Positions 39,939 to 49,227 of a stretch of DNA of 64,000 nucleotides are shown here, piece after piece (within the stretch, counting starts at the first letter, position 1; each line of letters starts with the position of its first letter). The translations under genes and the position numbers were made by a program. Source of the DNA: Methanobacteriota archaeon (lineage in GTDB: Archaea > Thermoplasmatota > Thermoplasmata > UBA10834); assembly GCA_020347565.1 (NCBI GenBank), contig CP070732.1, positions 657,972-721,971 on the forward strand, given 5' to 3'. The notes below the pieces were generated by a model that searched no databases, had not been told where the DNA came from, and saw only the letters and a list, made by a program, of their open reading frames with translations.

Positions 39939-41192
39939 TTGAGCAAGACCATCGCCGAGAAGATCCTATCCAGCAAGAGCGGGAAGGACGTGCGGGCAGG
40001 GGACATAGCGGAGGCCAGCGTGGACTATGTCATGGTCAACGACATCACCGGTCCCGCCGCTTTCGACGAGTTCGAAGAGCTGTGCGCGCCGCTCATGCGG
40101 GACAGGGTCGTACTCGTACCGGACCACTACGTGCCCAACAAGGACGTCGCGTCCGCGAAGCAGGCCAAGAGGATGCGCGACTTCGCCCGGAAGCACGCCG
40201 TTGAACATTACTTCGAGGTGGGCAGCGGGGGCGTGTGCCACCAGGTCATGATAGAGGAGGGCTTCGCAGCTCCGGGGAGGCTCATCGTCGGCGCCGACTC
40301 GCACACATGCTCCTACGGCGCCCTCGGGGCGTTCGCCACGGGCATAGGCAGCACAGAGGCGGCGACGGTCTTCGCCCGCGGCGTCCTTTGGTTTAAGGTC
40401 CCCGAGTCAATGCGATTCACGGTCGACGGCGAGCTCGGCAGGCACGTGATGGGCAAGGATGTGATATTGACGATCATCGGCGACATAGGCGTTGAGGGGG
40501 CGCTGTACAGGTCGATGGAGGTCGACGGCACGTCGGTATCCGCGCTCTCGCTGTCCGACCGCATAACTATATCCAACATGGGCATCGAGGCCGGAGCGAA
40601 GGCGTGCGTGATACCTCCGGACGGAAAGGTGCGCGACTACCTTTCGGGGAGGGTGCGCGGAAGCTACGACGTCGTCGCTGCCGACGCGGACGCAGTCTAC
40701 GCGGATTCGAGGGAGTACGACGGAGCGGATATCGTGCCGGTCGTCGCGAAGCCTCATCTTCCCAGCAACGTAGCCCCTGCCAGCGAAGTCGGTGTCGAGA
40801 TAGACCAGGCGTATCTGGGCTCGTGCACGAACGGCAGGATCGAGGACCTCAGGGTGGGCGCGGAGATACTCAAGGGGCGCAGGGTGAAGGACGGCGTTCG
40901 CATGATAGTCGTACCGGCATCCAAGAAGGTGATGGAGCAGGCGATCGAGGATGGACTCGTGAAGACCTTCATGGATGCTGGAGCGTTCGTCTCGGGCCCC
41001 ACTTGCGGCGCGTGCCTCGGGGGCTACATGGGCGTCCTCGCACCGGGCGAGAGGTGCGTTAGCAGCACGAACCGCAACTTCGTGGGACGCATGGGGGACA
41101 AGGACTCCGAAGTGTACCTTGCCAGCCCGGCGGTCGTCGCGGCGAGCGCGGTGGCGGGCAGGGTGGCAGACCCGTCGGAGGTGGTCGGCTGA
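39939..41192 (+). CDS. leuC: 3-isopropylmalate dehydratase large subunit
   Basis: 417 residues, the archaeal-type length. Aconitase-fold Fe-S cysteines appear in GSCTNGRIEDLR and GPTCGACLGG; SHTCSYGALGAFATGIGSTE is typical of the family. With the small subunit it isomerises 2- to 3-isopropylmalate. The start is TTG 39939, supported by an excellent Shine-Dalgarno TGAGGTGACT at 39925-39934 five bases before. Its stop TGA shares a base with the leuD ATG. Related homoaconitases cannot be excluded by sequence alone. Confidence 0.9.
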   Translation: MSKTIAEKILSSKSGKDVRAGDIAEASVDYVMVNDITGPAAFDEFEELCAPLMRDRVVLVPDHYVPNKDVASAKQAKRMRDFARKHAVEHYFEVGSGGVCHQVMIEEGFAAPGRLIVGADSHTCSYGALGAFATGIGSTEAATVFARGVLWFKVPESMRFTVDGELGRHVMGKDVILTIIGDIGVEGALYRSMEVDGTSVSALSLSDRITISNMGIEAGAKACVIPPDGKVRDYLSGRVRGSYDVVAADADAVYADSREYDGADIVPVVAKPHLPSNVAPASEVGVEIDQAYLGSCTNGRIEDLRVGAEILKGRRVKDGVRMIVVPASKKVMEQAIEDGLVKTFMDAGAFVSGPTCGACLGGYMGVLAPGERCVSSTNRNFVGRMGDKDSEVYLASPAVVAASAVAGRVADPSEVVG

Positions 41193-41686
41193 TGTCGTCC
41201 ATCAAGGGCAGGGCCTGGACCTTCGGGGACAACGTCGACACCGACCAGATCATACCGGCCGAGTACTTGGTCACGATGGACAGAGCCACTCTCGCGAAGC
41301 ACGCGTTCGCGAAGGTCAGGCCGGACTTCGCGGAGCGTGTCGCGGCCGGAGACGTCGTCGTCGCGGGCAGGAACTTCGGGTGCGGGTCGAGCAGGGAGCA
41401 CGCGCCGAGGGCGCTTCAGGGAGCGGGCGTGTCGTGCGTCGTCGCGAAGTCGTTCGCCCGCATATTCTTCAGGAACGCGATAAACATAGGCCTGCCCGTG
41501 GTCGAGGCGGACATAGAGGTCTCGGAGGGCGACGAGGTCAGCGTCGACCTGAAGTCCGGCACGCTGGTCAATGAGAGTTCAGGCAAGAAGCTCGAGTTCA
41601 GGGGATACCCGCCCTTCGTGATGATGCTGGTCGACAAAGGGGGGCTCATCCCATACACCAAGGAGATGCTCGGATGCACAGAGTAG
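41192..41686 (+). CDS. leuD: 3-isopropylmalate dehydratase small subunit
   Basis: 164 residues, the aconitase swivel domain as a separate protein. It contains FGDNVDTDQIIPAEYL and NFGCGSSREHAPRALQ, both diagnostic of archaeal-type LeuD. It pairs with the LeuC subunit. The ATG overlaps the leuC stop (TGATG) and its 3' end overlaps leuB by 13 bases, so all three are translationally linked. Confidence 0.93.
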   Translation: MSSIKGRAWTFGDNVDTDQIIPAEYLVTMDRATLAKHAFAKVRPDFAERVAAGDVVVAGRNFGCGSSREHAPRALQGAGVSCVVAKSFARIFFRNAINIGLPVVEADIEVSEGDEVSVDLKSGTLVNESSGKKLEFRGYPPFVMMLVDKGGLIPYTKEMLGCTE

Positions 41687-42798
41687 CTGTGATCCCTGGC
41701 GACGGGATCGGCCCCGAGGTGGTCGAGCAGGCGAGAAGGGTGCTCGACGTCGTCACCGAACGCTGCGGCGTATCGCTCGACTTCGAGGAGTTCGACCTCG
41801 GCGCGGCGCATTACCTTGAGACGGGAGAGGTCATCTCCGACGAGACGATAGGGCGGCTCGAGGGGAAGGATGCGATACTGCTCGGTGCTCTCGGCGATCC
41901 CAGGGTGAGACCGGGGGTGCTCGAGAAGGGCATACTCCTGAGGTTGCGGTTCCATTTCGATGAGTACGTGAACCTGAGGCCGGTGACGCTGTACGACGGA
42001 ATCCCATCGGCATTGGCTGGAGACTCGCGCGCCGTGAACATGAGGTTCGTTCGGGAGAACACGGAGGACTTCTATGTCGGCCTTGGAGGACGGACGACGC
42101 AGAGGTCATCGGAGGAGGAGCTGCTGCTGAAGCGAACGGCGTACGAGGCCAAGTTCGATGTGGGGATAGAGCTGGAGGGCTCCGAGGAGCTCGCATACCA
42201 GATTGGCGTCATAACCAGAGGTGGCGCGCGCAGGGTGATGGATTACGCCTTCTCGCTCGCAAGGTCCAAGGGCGTAGACCTGGTGACCTCGGTTGACAAG
42301 GCCAACGTCCTCACCGAGATGTACGGTCTGTGGCGTGAGGAGGTTCTGGCGGCGTCGACCAAGTACGGTATCGATGTGGAGTTCCAGTACGTCGACGCCG
42401 TAGCGCTGCATATGGTGAGGGCCCCTGCGCGGTTCAAGCTGCTCGTGACACCGAACCTGTTCGGCGACATCCTGACGGACCTGGGAGCCGCCCTCCAGGG
42501 CGGGCTCGGGTTTGCACCTTCGGGCAACATCAACCCTGAGGGAGTGAGTATGTTCGAGCCGGTCCATGGCTCAGCACCGGACATCGCGGGTCTGGGCCTG
42601 GCGAACCCCGTCGGCGCCGTCCTGTCGTCCGCCCTCATGCTCGACACGTTAGGGTACGAAGAGGCGGCGGATGCGATCGAGCAGGCGACGCGTGCAGTGC
42701 TCGGCGACGGGAAGCACAGGACGCCGGACACAGGGGGCACCACATCCACGACCCAGATGGGGGACGCCATCGTGGCCAGGCTGAGAGAGACGGGTTGA
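41674..42798 (+). CDS. leuB: 3-isopropylmalate dehydrogenase-type enzyme
   Basis: 374 residues of the isocitrate/isopropylmalate dehydrogenase family: VIPGDGIGPEVVEQA at the N-terminus, the substrate-binding region VRENTEDFYVG, and GDILTDLGAALQGGLG and EPVHGSAPDIAG near the C-terminus. It oxidatively decarboxylates 3-isopropylmalate with NAD. Its start lies inside leuD, a 13-base overlap. Operon context supports the leucine role over homoisocitrate or tartrate dehydrogenase, which share the fold. Confidence 0.9.
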   Translation: MHRVAVIPGDGIGPEVVEQARRVLDVVTERCGVSLDFEEFDLGAAHYLETGEVISDETIGRLEGKDAILLGALGDPRVRPGVLEKGILLRLRFHFDEYVNLRPVTLYDGIPSALAGDSRAVNMRFVRENTEDFYVGLGGRTTQRSSEEELLLKRTAYEAKFDVGIELEGSEELAYQIGVITRGGARRVMDYAFSLARSKGVDLVTSVDKANVLTEMYGLWREEVLAASTKYGIDVEFQYVDAVALHMVRAPARFKLLVTPNLFGDILTDLGAALQGGLGFAPSGNINPEGVSMFEPVHGSAPDIAGLGLANPVGAVLSSALMLDTLGYEEAADAIEQATRAVLGDGKHRTPDTGGTTSTTQMGDAIVARLRETG

Positions 42799-42832
42799 AA
42801 TAGTGGCAACGGAATCCGAGACAGGTGAAAGG

Positions 42833-44014
42833 ATGAAGGTGTTGGTGGTAGGAGCATCCGGGCAGATAGGAGCGATGAGCGTAAGCGACCTTGTGGCAAG
42901 CTACAAGGCCGATGTGGTCGCGGCCGACATAGACCTCCGCAGGGTGAAGGAAGTCGCCAAATCGACGAATCCTAACAGGGTCACGCCAATCGACCTCGAC
43001 GCCAGAGACGCGAAGGCGATGGCGAAGGCCCTGAAAGGCGTGGACGTCGTGATGAACTCTGCGTGGTACGAGCTGAACATGGATATAATGAACGCGGCAA
43101 TCAAGGCCGGGGTCCACTACACGGACCTCGGAGGCTTCTACGACGGCACGCTTAGGCAACTCAAGCTGACGAAGAAGGCGAAGGACGCGGGCGTCACGTG
43201 CGTCCTCGGCATAGGCAGCACGCCAGGCATCACAAACGTCTGCGGCGCTGCGGGGGCCGACAGACTCGACTCCGTGAAGGACATACTGATCTACTGCACG
43301 TGGGGGACGAAGGCTGAGAGCACGCAGGCGGGGATGCCAGCGTATTCCATCAGAACCGTCCTTGACGAGATGACGCAGGAGCCCGGGATCGTCGAGAACG
43401 GCAGGAAGAAGAAGGTGCCCATCCTGTCCGGCGAGACGTCCGTCGTCATGCCCGAGCCGTCGGGCGAGGTGGTGGCTCACTACATCAAGCATTCCGAGCC
43501 CGCGACGATGGCGGACTTCATAGGCAAGGGCACAAAGCACGTCAGCTTCAGGATCGGCTTCCCAGACACCGACTTCGCGACGTTCAAGACGTTGGCGGAG
43601 CTGGGCTTCGCGAGCGAGAAGCCGCTAGACATCGGCGGCGGGTGCAAGTGCTCCCCCAAGGACTACATCACGGCCATGTACACCGACGCCGTCGCGAACG
43701 CCAGGAAGTCGACGGAGGCGGTCGACGAGTACGACTACCTCAGGGTGGACGTGACGGGCAGGAAGGACCGCCTGCCCGCGAGATGCACTTACTTGGTGCG
43801 CACATGGAACGACCGCAAGACCGGGCTGTCCTCCGCAAGGGACACCTCCGTCCCGCCGTCGATAACCGCCAACTGGCTGGCGACCGGCAAGATCAAGGAG
43901 CGGGGAGTCCTCCCGCCCGAGGCGTGCATCGACCCGAAGCCGTTCTTCAGGGAGCTGGGCAAGAGAAAGATCCGGGTCGATGAGGAGATGCAGGTCTCGT
44001 CCAAATTCTATTGA
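42833..44014 (+). CDS. Saccharopine-dehydrogenase-family oxidoreductase, copy 2
   Basis: 393 residues, paralogous to the gene at 11287-12495. The N-terminus KVLVVGASGQIGAMSVSDL is an NAD(P)-binding glycine motif. The catalytic domain has LGIGSTPGITNVCGAAGAD, and the tail GVLPPEACIDPKPFFRELGKR parallels GVFPPEMLDPKPFVDMLPEF of copy 1. AGGTGA at 42823-42828 favours ATG 42833 over an upstream GTG at 42803. It begins 34 bases after leuB and should be co-transcribed with the leu genes. That association hints at an amino-acid role (lysine or polyamine branch), but the substrate is not known. Confidence 0.82.
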   Translation: MKVLVVGASGQIGAMSVSDLVASYKADVVAADIDLRRVKEVAKSTNPNRVTPIDLDARDAKAMAKALKGVDVVMNSAWYELNMDIMNAAIKAGVHYTDLGGFYDGTLRQLKLTKKAKDAGVTCVLGIGSTPGITNVCGAAGADRLDSVKDILIYCTWGTKAESTQAGMPAYSIRTVLDEMTQEPGIVENGRKKKVPILSGETSVVMPEPSGEVVAHYIKHSEPATMADFIGKGTKHVSFRIGFPDTDFATFKTLAELGFASEKPLDIGGGCKCSPKDYITAMYTDAVANARKSTEAVDEYDYLRVDVTGRKDRLPARCTYLVRTWNDRKTGLSSARDTSVPPSITANWLATGKIKERGVLPPEACIDPKPFFRELGKRKIRVDEEMQVSSKFY

Positions 44015-44102
44015 CCGGTGTGGGTGCGAACGCGTCCTCTGAAGACATCGTTCATTCCGATTACGCAGCGGGCGCGAGGCAGGTGCTCCGATGGGGGATT
44101 TG

Positions 44103-44130
44103 CGCATAATTATAAGTACGCATATATCGA
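44103..44130 (+). promoter_or_regulatory. A/T-rich promoter of the 44-kb gene
   Basis: CATAATTATAAG and CATATATCG sit 35-60 bases before the ATG at 44163. GAGGTGAT at 44152-44159 is a strong ribosome-binding site. Confidence 0.55.
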
Positions 44131-44162
44131 TTTGAAGCAAAACAGAGCAAAGAGGTGATGGG

Positions 44163-45581
44163 ATGTCACAGCATGTTGCGCAGCTGCCGAAGCAGAAGGC
44201 AGAGGATATCGGCGAGTTCCTGACGAACAACGTGTCGAGGGCGGTGGTGTACGCCCTTATGCACAAGCAGCCCATGACGAGGCGAGAGATAGAGAAGAGC
44301 CCGCTGACGAACTCGATGAGGCGATTGTCGCTCAGCGCGCAGACGAGGGAGCTGAAGGACAAGAGCACCATTCAGATGCGCACGCTCCTCGCCAAAGGCG
44401 TCGACTGCGGCGTGCTCGTGCCGCTGACATCCAAGAGGCAGAACTACTACTTCCTCAACTCGGACCTCAGGATCGAGCCAGTGCCCATCAGGGAGTCGGC
44501 CGAGGATGAGGAGGACGTGTCGCTGAAGGTCTTCGCCGACAGATCGTTCGCCCACGCCCCGGGCCAAGCGGTCCTGCCCTCCTGGGGCACGGCAGCCGAC
44601 AGCACGATCCTCCCGGTGCCGTACGTCGATTCGCCCAAGTCGCTGGTGATATGGCTCGGCTGGATGACGACGAGGACCAGGAGACAGATACTCGCATACA
44701 TAAACGAGAACGGGCCGACGAAGAGGCCAAAGCTGAGGGGCGACTTAGGCTTCTGGGCCGACAGGATCGTCGCCAAGGAGGGGCTGCCGTCCAATGTGTT
44801 GGAGCGGGTGGACGGCCGCATAAAGTACCAGTTCTCGACATTCTCGTTCTCGAAGCTGAAAGTGAAGGCGGAGGCGGAGGGAAAGAAGAGGTCCTGGACC
44901 AGCTTCCCCCCGTCATTCTGGCTGACGAGGACCTATGAGCCGCTCAGATGCGTATCGGGAGCGTCCGGGTATCTCGACGAGGGAAGACTCCAGAAGACCC
45001 CCATGGCGATCCTCGAGGAGCTGGCCGAGGGCAACCCGACGATAAACGACCGCGGCCGCAAGGACTTCCTGGAGGTCAACTTCCTGGAGCGCATGAGCTT
45101 CTATGCCGTCTATCACTCTGGAGGCGAAGAGGCGACGAGGATATCGTCCGAATCCCTCGTCCCGGAGAAGGTCACGTTCAACTCGCCAGAGCACCCGCTG
45201 GTATGGATATCCACCACGGACGAGGAGCACGCCAATGCGAGGGTCGATTTCAGGCACGAGGCGGCCATGATGCTCCGCTCTAAGAAGAGCAAGGAGGAGC
45301 AGGTGGAGTTCCTCGAGGAGATGCTGAAGAGGATTGCCAGGGAGAGGATCGGCGTGCGCCTCCAGGAGCACGAGAAGCTCCTGACGAAGGACCTTGACAG
45401 GCTGCGGGTCGAGTCGTACGGCCTCGGATCCGGCTCCATCTCCGCGGTGGCGGACCTCGAACTGGACCGGGAGTCGCTGGCGCTGGAGAAGAAGTACTTC
45501 GAGAAGTTCATGGACATACTCGTCCCAGGGGCCATCGAGAAGGCGCCCCAAGCCGAGGATGGACCGGGTGAAGACGGGTAG
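44163..45581 (+). CDS. Protein of unknown function, possible winged-helix N-terminus
   Basis: 472 residues; I do not recognise the family. Residues 15-85 look like a winged helix-turn-helix (VVYALMHKQPMTRREIEKSP, then a basic helix and LLAKGVDCGVLVPL). Residues 160-230 may be a second such unit (TRTRRQILAYINENGPTKRPKL). The C-terminal third is charged and helical with coiled-coil character (about 375-460). No signal peptide or membrane segment is seen. It has its own strong promoter and Shine-Dalgarno site and lies between the leu operon and a convergent ATP-cone gene. A DNA-binding regulator is possible but unproven. Confidence 0.75.
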   Translation: MSQHVAQLPKQKAEDIGEFLTNNVSRAVVYALMHKQPMTRREIEKSPLTNSMRRLSLSAQTRELKDKSTIQMRTLLAKGVDCGVLVPLTSKRQNYYFLNSDLRIEPVPIRESAEDEEDVSLKVFADRSFAHAPGQAVLPSWGTAADSTILPVPYVDSPKSLVIWLGWMTTRTRRQILAYINENGPTKRPKLRGDLGFWADRIVAKEGLPSNVLERVDGRIKYQFSTFSFSKLKVKAEAEGKKRSWTSFPPSFWLTRTYEPLRCVSGASGYLDEGRLQKTPMAILEELAEGNPTINDRGRKDFLEVNFLERMSFYAVYHSGGEEATRISSESLVPEKVTFNSPEHPLVWISTTDEEHANARVDFRHEAAMMLRSKKSKEEQVEFLEEMLKRIARERIGVRLQEHEKLLTKDLDRLRVESYGLGSGSISAVADLELDRESLALEKKYFEKFMDILVPGAIEKAPQAEDGPGEDG

Positions 45582-45678
45582 GACCCGTGGACAAGAGGAC
45601 TCGTCAATGGGTTTGGGGGGCCGGCGACCCTTGTCCGCCGACCCCACGGGCTGGCTCAGGCCCTGAGCCCGCGACCGT

Positions 45679-46161
45679 TCACTTGGAGAACTTGACGTCC
45701 AAGCGAACTCCTTCCTGCGCTCCGAGCTTCTCCAGGTCCGACCGGTTCACCTGGATCTCGCTCATGCTGAGGTCTGGCATGGCCTCGACCTGCATCCTGG
45801 ACTCCTTGCCCTTGTGCCTCACTAGGACATGCTCGCCAGACCTTGCCTCGTGCTCCCTCAGCAGCTCCTCGTTCAGGCGGGCGACGCCCGACTTCGTCTC
45901 GGAGGACGCGCGGATCCGCAGCATCTCGGTGGACCTGTAGGCGCCGGAAAGCGTCGAGCTCTCCTGCCTCAGCTCCTCCGCTACCTTCTTCCGGATCTCC
46001 TCGGAAGACATCTCGTCCTGCGGCTGTATCCGCTGCGAAACCCTCTTCACCACCTCCGGGGACGCGCCGGCCCTCCGGATCGACTCCTCGAGTTTGCGCC
46101 TGTCGAACTCCTCGAGCTTCCCGGAGCGCTTCCGCACTTGTGCCGTCTCCTCACCCCCCAA
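45679..46161 (-). CDS. Stand-alone ATP-cone domain protein
   Basis: 160 residues. Residues 9-95 match an ATP-cone (VRKRSGKLEEFDRRKLEESIRRAGASPE), the nucleotide-sensing module of NrdR and ribonucleotide reductases. No NrdR zinc ribbon and no reductase are attached. Residues 100-160 form a separate small beta-rich domain (VLVRHKGKESRMQVEAMPDL, EIQVNRSDLEKLGAQEGV) of unknown role. The start is uncertain: TTG 46161 or GTG 46137. It may be a nucleotide-responsive regulator. It is convergent with the unknown gene and divergent from the aminotransferase. Confidence 0.75.
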   Translation of the reverse strand: MGGEETAQVRKRSGKLEEFDRRKLEESIRRAGASPEVVKRVSQRIQPQDEMSSEEIRKKVAEELRQESSTLSGAYRSTEMLRIRASSETKSGVARLNEELLREHEARSGEHVLVRHKGKESRMQVEAMPDLSMSEIQVNRSDLEKLGAQEGVRLDVKFSK

Positions 46162-46363
46162 TATTCTAGCGGTCCGTGCGACTTAGTTCTTTCGTCCCGA
46201 GCCAGTCATTTGAATTCTCCCTTTGTCATTCTTTAAGCCGAGAGGGGCACAGGGGGCCAGGCGTAAACCACGGCGCGCAAAGGCGGCCTTCGACATGCGG
46301 AGCCGCGGTGCCGGCGACGCGTCGTCCCGCGGCGGCAAAGCGAACATCATATGGCCGTACACA

Positions 46364-46375
46364 CGAACGATTAAT
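46364..46375 (+). promoter_or_regulatory. BRE/TATA promoter of the aminotransferase
   Basis: CGAACGATTAATG lies about 30 bases before ATG 46402, giving an almost leaderless transcript. Confidence 0.5.
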
Positions 46376-46401
46376 GTACGGAACTGTGCATCTGGACACC
46401 G

Positions 46402-47526
46402 ATGTTCCCGAGAAGGGTGGCGTCCCTCCGGTTCTCCGGCATCAGGAAGCTGTTCGAAGCGGCCCCGGCGGGAGCCATAAACCTCGGCCTCGGCGAGCCG
46501 GACATCCAGCCGCCGAAGGAGATGGTCGAGGCGTTCAAGACGGCGCTGGACAACGGCATGAACAAGTACGGACCCAGCGCGGGCATAATGGACCTGAGGA
46601 AGGCGATCGCGAACAACCTGAAGAGCTACAGGAGGGATGTGCACTGGGAGAACATCATCGTCACCGCTGGCGCGACAGAGGGGATGAGGATAGCATGCGA
46701 GACGATTATAGGGGAAGGGGACGAGGCGCTCGTGCCCAATCCAGGGTTCATAATATACGGCCCTGACGTCGCCCTTGCAGGCGGGAGGGCGGTCGACTAC
46801 TCGCTGACCTCGGAGAACGGCTTCTGTCCGGACCCTGACGAGATACAGTCGCTCATCACCCCGAGGACGCAGGCGATCATACTGAACAGTCCGTCCAACC
46901 CGACGGGCGCGGTGTATCCGGACGATGTGATAAAAGCCATATGCGACATCGCCACCGAGCGGGACCTGTACATCCTCTCCGACGAGGTCTACCACAACTT
47001 CGTCTACGAGGGGAAGCACGTGTCACCCGCGAGATACCATGACGACACGATAATCGTCAACTCATTCTCCAAGTCGCTGGCCACTACAGGCTGGCGTATA
47101 GGCTACGTCGCCACGTCGAAGGAGATCGTGGAGCAGCTGGCGAAGGTGCAGTACTACACCCTCGCGTGCCCACCCACTGCGACGCAGTACGCTGTCCTGG
47201 AGGGGATGAAGATAAGGAAGGCCTTCAGGGCCGCGATGCTCGAAGAGTTCAGGGAGAGGAGGGACCTCGCCATGAGGAAGCTCTCGGAGATACCCTCGTT
47301 CGAAACGCCGCTCGTCCAGGGCGCCTTCTACGTCTTCCCCAGATACTCTCAGAGGATCGCTTCGGAGGAATATGCGAGGAAGCTGCTGTCCGCAGGTGTG
47401 ATCTGCGCCCCTGGCACGGCCTTCGGGGCCAAGGGTGAGGGACACCTCCGCTTCTCCTACGCCAACTCGAAGGAGAACATAGCCGAGGCGCTGGACATAG
47501 TACGCGATGTCGCCGGGAAGCTCTGA
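46402..47526 (+). CDS. Class I/II pyridoxal-phosphate aminotransferase
   Basis: 374 residues of the aspartate-aminotransferase superfamily. The PLP lysine lies in NSFSKSLATTGWRIGY; other signatures are LGLGEPDIQPPKE, NSPSNPTGAVY and the C-terminal GHLRFSYANS with the carboxylate-binding Arg. It moves amino groups between amino acids and 2-oxo acids; Asp, Ala or aromatic substrates are all possible. ATG 46402 fits the family N-terminus and the promoter spacing. It is followed after 53 bases by a flippase gene with its own promoter. Confidence 0.92.
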   Translation: MFPRRVASLRFSGIRKLFEAAPAGAINLGLGEPDIQPPKEMVEAFKTALDNGMNKYGPSAGIMDLRKAIANNLKSYRRDVHWENIIVTAGATEGMRIACETIIGEGDEALVPNPGFIIYGPDVALAGGRAVDYSLTSENGFCPDPDEIQSLITPRTQAIILNSPSNPTGAVYPDDVIKAICDIATERDLYILSDEVYHNFVYEGKHVSPARYHDDTIIVNSFSKSLATTGWRIGYVATSKEIVEQLAKVQYYTLACPPTATQYAVLEGMKIRKAFRAAMLEEFRERRDLAMRKLSEIPSFETPLVQGAFYVFPRYSQRIASEEYARKLLSAGVICAPGTAFGAKGEGHLRFSYANSKENIAEALDIVRDVAGKL

Positions 47527-47548
47527 GGCCAGGCCTCCTCGACATCAG

Positions 47549-47557
47549 CCTTATATC
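47549..47557 (+). promoter_or_regulatory. TATA box of the flippase gene
   Basis: CCTTATATC is centred 27 bases before ATG 47580, the spacing of a leaderless archaeal mRNA. Confidence 0.55.
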
Positions 47558-47579
47558 GACACCAGGGTAATCGGGGGGC

Positions 47580-49175
47580 ATGCCTGAGCGGGGGGACGGC
47601 GCGGGCGTAGGGGCCAGAAGGCTCATGAGCCCCAAGGCGGCCTTGGCAGTCGCCAACAACGTCATCGGGGCGCTGCTTGGCACCACAGCCCTCATCTTCA
47701 TCGCCAAGGACATGGGGGCCAGCGTGCTTGGCGTGCTGGGCTTCGGGCTCTCAACGATCGGGATACTCAGCTTCCTGTCGGACTTCGGAGTCGGCTCGGT
47801 GCACATACGCCAGATGAACCTCGGCGGCGACAAGGCGAAATGCATCGGCGCATACGCCGTCATCAAGCTCGTACTCCTGTTCGTCTTCGTGGGCATCACG
47901 CTCGTGATTATAGAGATGTGGAAGGACGGCTCGGCGGGGGGCCTGATGCCTACCGATGCGCTGATGATCCCGACGCTGACGGACACGATGTACGTCTTCC
48001 TCGTGTACTACGTGCTCCTCGGCATCAGCCAGATAGCAACGCACACCTTCGACGCCCTCGGCCAGGACGCAAAGGTGCACGTCCCCGCGCTCCTCGAGCT
48101 GGTAGTCAGGGTGTCCTTCGTCGTTTACATCGCGACCTCGCCGCTCGGATCGAGCACGAACGGTGCTGCGCTCCTCGCGTCCGCCTATGCGGCAGGGATG
48201 ATATCGTCCATGCTGCTGACGGCTGTGCTCATGCGCAGCCACCGCGTGTCCATGCCCGACAGGCTGACCCTGACGAACTACCTGCGCTCCCTGGCACCTG
48301 TCTTCCTCGTATCCGTCATAATCATAGTGGACCTGTACCTCGACAAGGCCATCGTCGGATACTACTGGGGGGAGCACGAGCTCGGCCTGTACTTCGGCGT
48401 GCAGCGGATCGCCATATTCGTCGGCGTGTTCTCCCTCGCCGTCTCCACCCTCATCCTGCCGTCCGTGACGACATACTTCATCCGCCGGGACGTCACCGCC
48501 AGTTGGGACGTCGTCAACCAGGCGGAGAGGTACGTGTCCGTCGTCGTGATCCCGACAGCGGCGTTCTACCTGCTGTACGGCACGGACATACTGCGCGTAT
48601 TCCTGACAGAGGAGTTCGTCGCCGCCGTCCTATCCATGGACCTCTTGGTTATGGCGAGCGCCGTCGTCGCCCTCGTGCTGCCGCTGCGTTCGGTGATCGC
48701 CGGCATCGGAAGGCCCGTGACGCTGTTCGCCATAGGGCTAGTAGGCCTGCTGCTGCAGCTCGCGCTCCTGCTCGTGCTCGTGCCAGAGGAGTTCCTGGGG
48801 TTCGAGACGGCTGGCATGGGCAGGCGGGGAGCGGCGGCAGCGCTCCTCATGTGCTCAATATACTACTTCTTCGCCCTGAGGTACATGGCATGGAGGATTA
48901 CGAGAATCGTGCCGTACTCGCACTCGTTCAAGCACCTCCTCAGCGCCATCACGATGATCGGGGCGATGTACGTCGTCGACTGGGTGTTCGTGCCAGTGAT
49001 AGACTGGCTCTGGCTCATCCTCCTCGCCGTCGTCGGCCTGTTCGCCTACGCTTTCTCCGCGTACTTCATGGGTGAGCTGGAGCGGTCGGACTACAAGTAC
49101 TTCAAGGAGATGCTGAACCCGCATGGCACGTTCGAGTACGTCGTGAGGGAGCTCGTGGGCAAACGCGGACAGTGA
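47580..49175 (+). CDS. Polysaccharide/lipid-linked oligosaccharide flippase (MATE-like, Wzx type)
   Basis: 531 residues with about fourteen membrane segments of the MOP/polysaccharide-export superfamily. The N-terminal segment AALAVANNVIGALLGTTALIFIAKDMGASVLGVLGF and the FLSDFGVGSVHIR loop are typical. It probably flips lipid-linked sugars across the membrane for surface glycans or protein glycosylation. A glycan operon lies 3 kb further on. The first 15 residues are Gly/Arg-rich, so an internal start is possible, but the promoter spacing supports 47580. Confidence 0.88.
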   Translation: MPERGDGAGVGARRLMSPKAALAVANNVIGALLGTTALIFIAKDMGASVLGVLGFGLSTIGILSFLSDFGVGSVHIRQMNLGGDKAKCIGAYAVIKLVLLFVFVGITLVIIEMWKDGSAGGLMPTDALMIPTLTDTMYVFLVYYVLLGISQIATHTFDALGQDAKVHVPALLELVVRVSFVVYIATSPLGSSTNGAALLASAYAAGMISSMLLTAVLMRSHRVSMPDRLTLTNYLRSLAPVFLVSVIIIVDLYLDKAIVGYYWGEHELGLYFGVQRIAIFVGVFSLAVSTLILPSVTTYFIRRDVTASWDVVNQAERYVSVVVIPTAAFYLLYGTDILRVFLTEEFVAAVLSMDLLVMASAVVALVLPLRSVIAGIGRPVTLFAIGLVGLLLQLALLLVLVPEEFLGFETAGMGRRGAAAALLMCSIYYFFALRYMAWRITRIVPYSHSFKHLLSAITMIGAMYVVDWVFVPVIDWLWLILLAVVGLFAYAFSAYFMGELERSDYKYFKEMLNPHGTFEYVVRELVGKRGQ

Positions 49176-49193
49176 CGCCTCCCAGCCCAGTTC

Positions 49194-49203
49194 GTTTTAT
49201 AGG
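49194..49203 (+). promoter_or_regulatory. TATA box of hutI
   Basis: GTTTTATAGG lies about 29 bases before ATG 49228, predicting a leaderless mRNA. Confidence 0.5.
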
Positions 49204-49227
49204 ATAGCAGCCGAATTAGGGCGACGT

